DNA from: Pseudomonadota bacterium
Lineage (GTDB): Bacteria > Pseudomonadota > Alphaproteobacteria > Rhizobiales > Xanthobacteraceae
DNA length: 5,960 bases
Reading direction: 5' to 3'
Assembly: GCA_023392205.1 (NCBI GenBank)
Contig: JAEVZN010000539.1
Span: 1 to 5,960 of the forward strand
The position numbers were made by a program, and so were the translations under genes. Position 1 is the first letter of the stretch. Each line of letters begins with the position of its first letter. Below, one piece after another: positions 5,957 through 5,960 of the stretch. The notes beneath the pieces are model-generated. The model saw nothing but the letters and a program-made list of their open reading frames with translations. It did not search any database and was not told the DNA's origin.

Positions 5957-5960
5957 CCGA

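Noticed and set aside
1..5960. Mobile element, CRISPR, prophage or defence system
   Set aside because: No transposase, integrase, spaced repeats, terminal inverted repeats or defence-type domains were seen; every large frame is explained by core or cofactor genes.

Overview
The window looks like a chromosomal segment of a GC-rich alphaproteobacterium, most likely of the Hyphomicrobiales (Bradyrhizobium/Xanthobacteraceae-like). This is inferred from the alphaproteobacterial style of DnaX (a clamp-loader subunit lacking the usual zinc-module cysteines, with a DPLVQAVLQRFPGAEIV C-terminus), the YbaB C-terminus [12 protein letters not shown], the FdhD subtype, and an apparent SRP RNA 3' end directly before dnaX. 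Protein-coding density is very high and no stretch over 300 bases lacks a gene.

Layout. Bases 1-49 appear to be the 3' end of the signal recognition particle RNA, cut by the window edge. A forward cluster follows: dnaX (107-1924), ybaB/ebfC (1928-2251), fdhD (2265-3146) and mobA (3198-3833). A 40-residue single-pass membrane protein gene (3890-4012) then has its own candidate promoter and a strong ribosome binding site. It ends before a strong intrinsic terminator (4051-4080). On the reverse strand, converging on that terminator, lie mobB (5892-5365) and moeA (5364-4087), whose stop and start codons abut. A perfect 13-bp hairpin (5926-5956) sits just upstream of mobB and probably terminates a reverse-strand gene outside the window.

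How the genes work together. dnaX and ybaB are replication/nucleoid housekeeping genes, usually followed by recR; here fdhD occupies that place. The other four named genes form a molybdenum-cofactor maturation set. MoeA inserts molybdate into adenylylated molybdopterin. MobA adds GMP to make the guanine dinucleotide (bis-MGD) form. MobB is an accessory GTP-binding partner. FdhD carries sulfur to the cofactor for formate dehydrogenase. The set is split over two convergent units with the small membrane protein between them.

I see no phage, insertion sequence, CRISPR or defence system. The points most worth a second look are the uncharacterised 40-residue protein, the FdhD with only one cysteine at its CxxC site, the fdhD-for-recR arrangement, and the leader hairpin in front of mobB.
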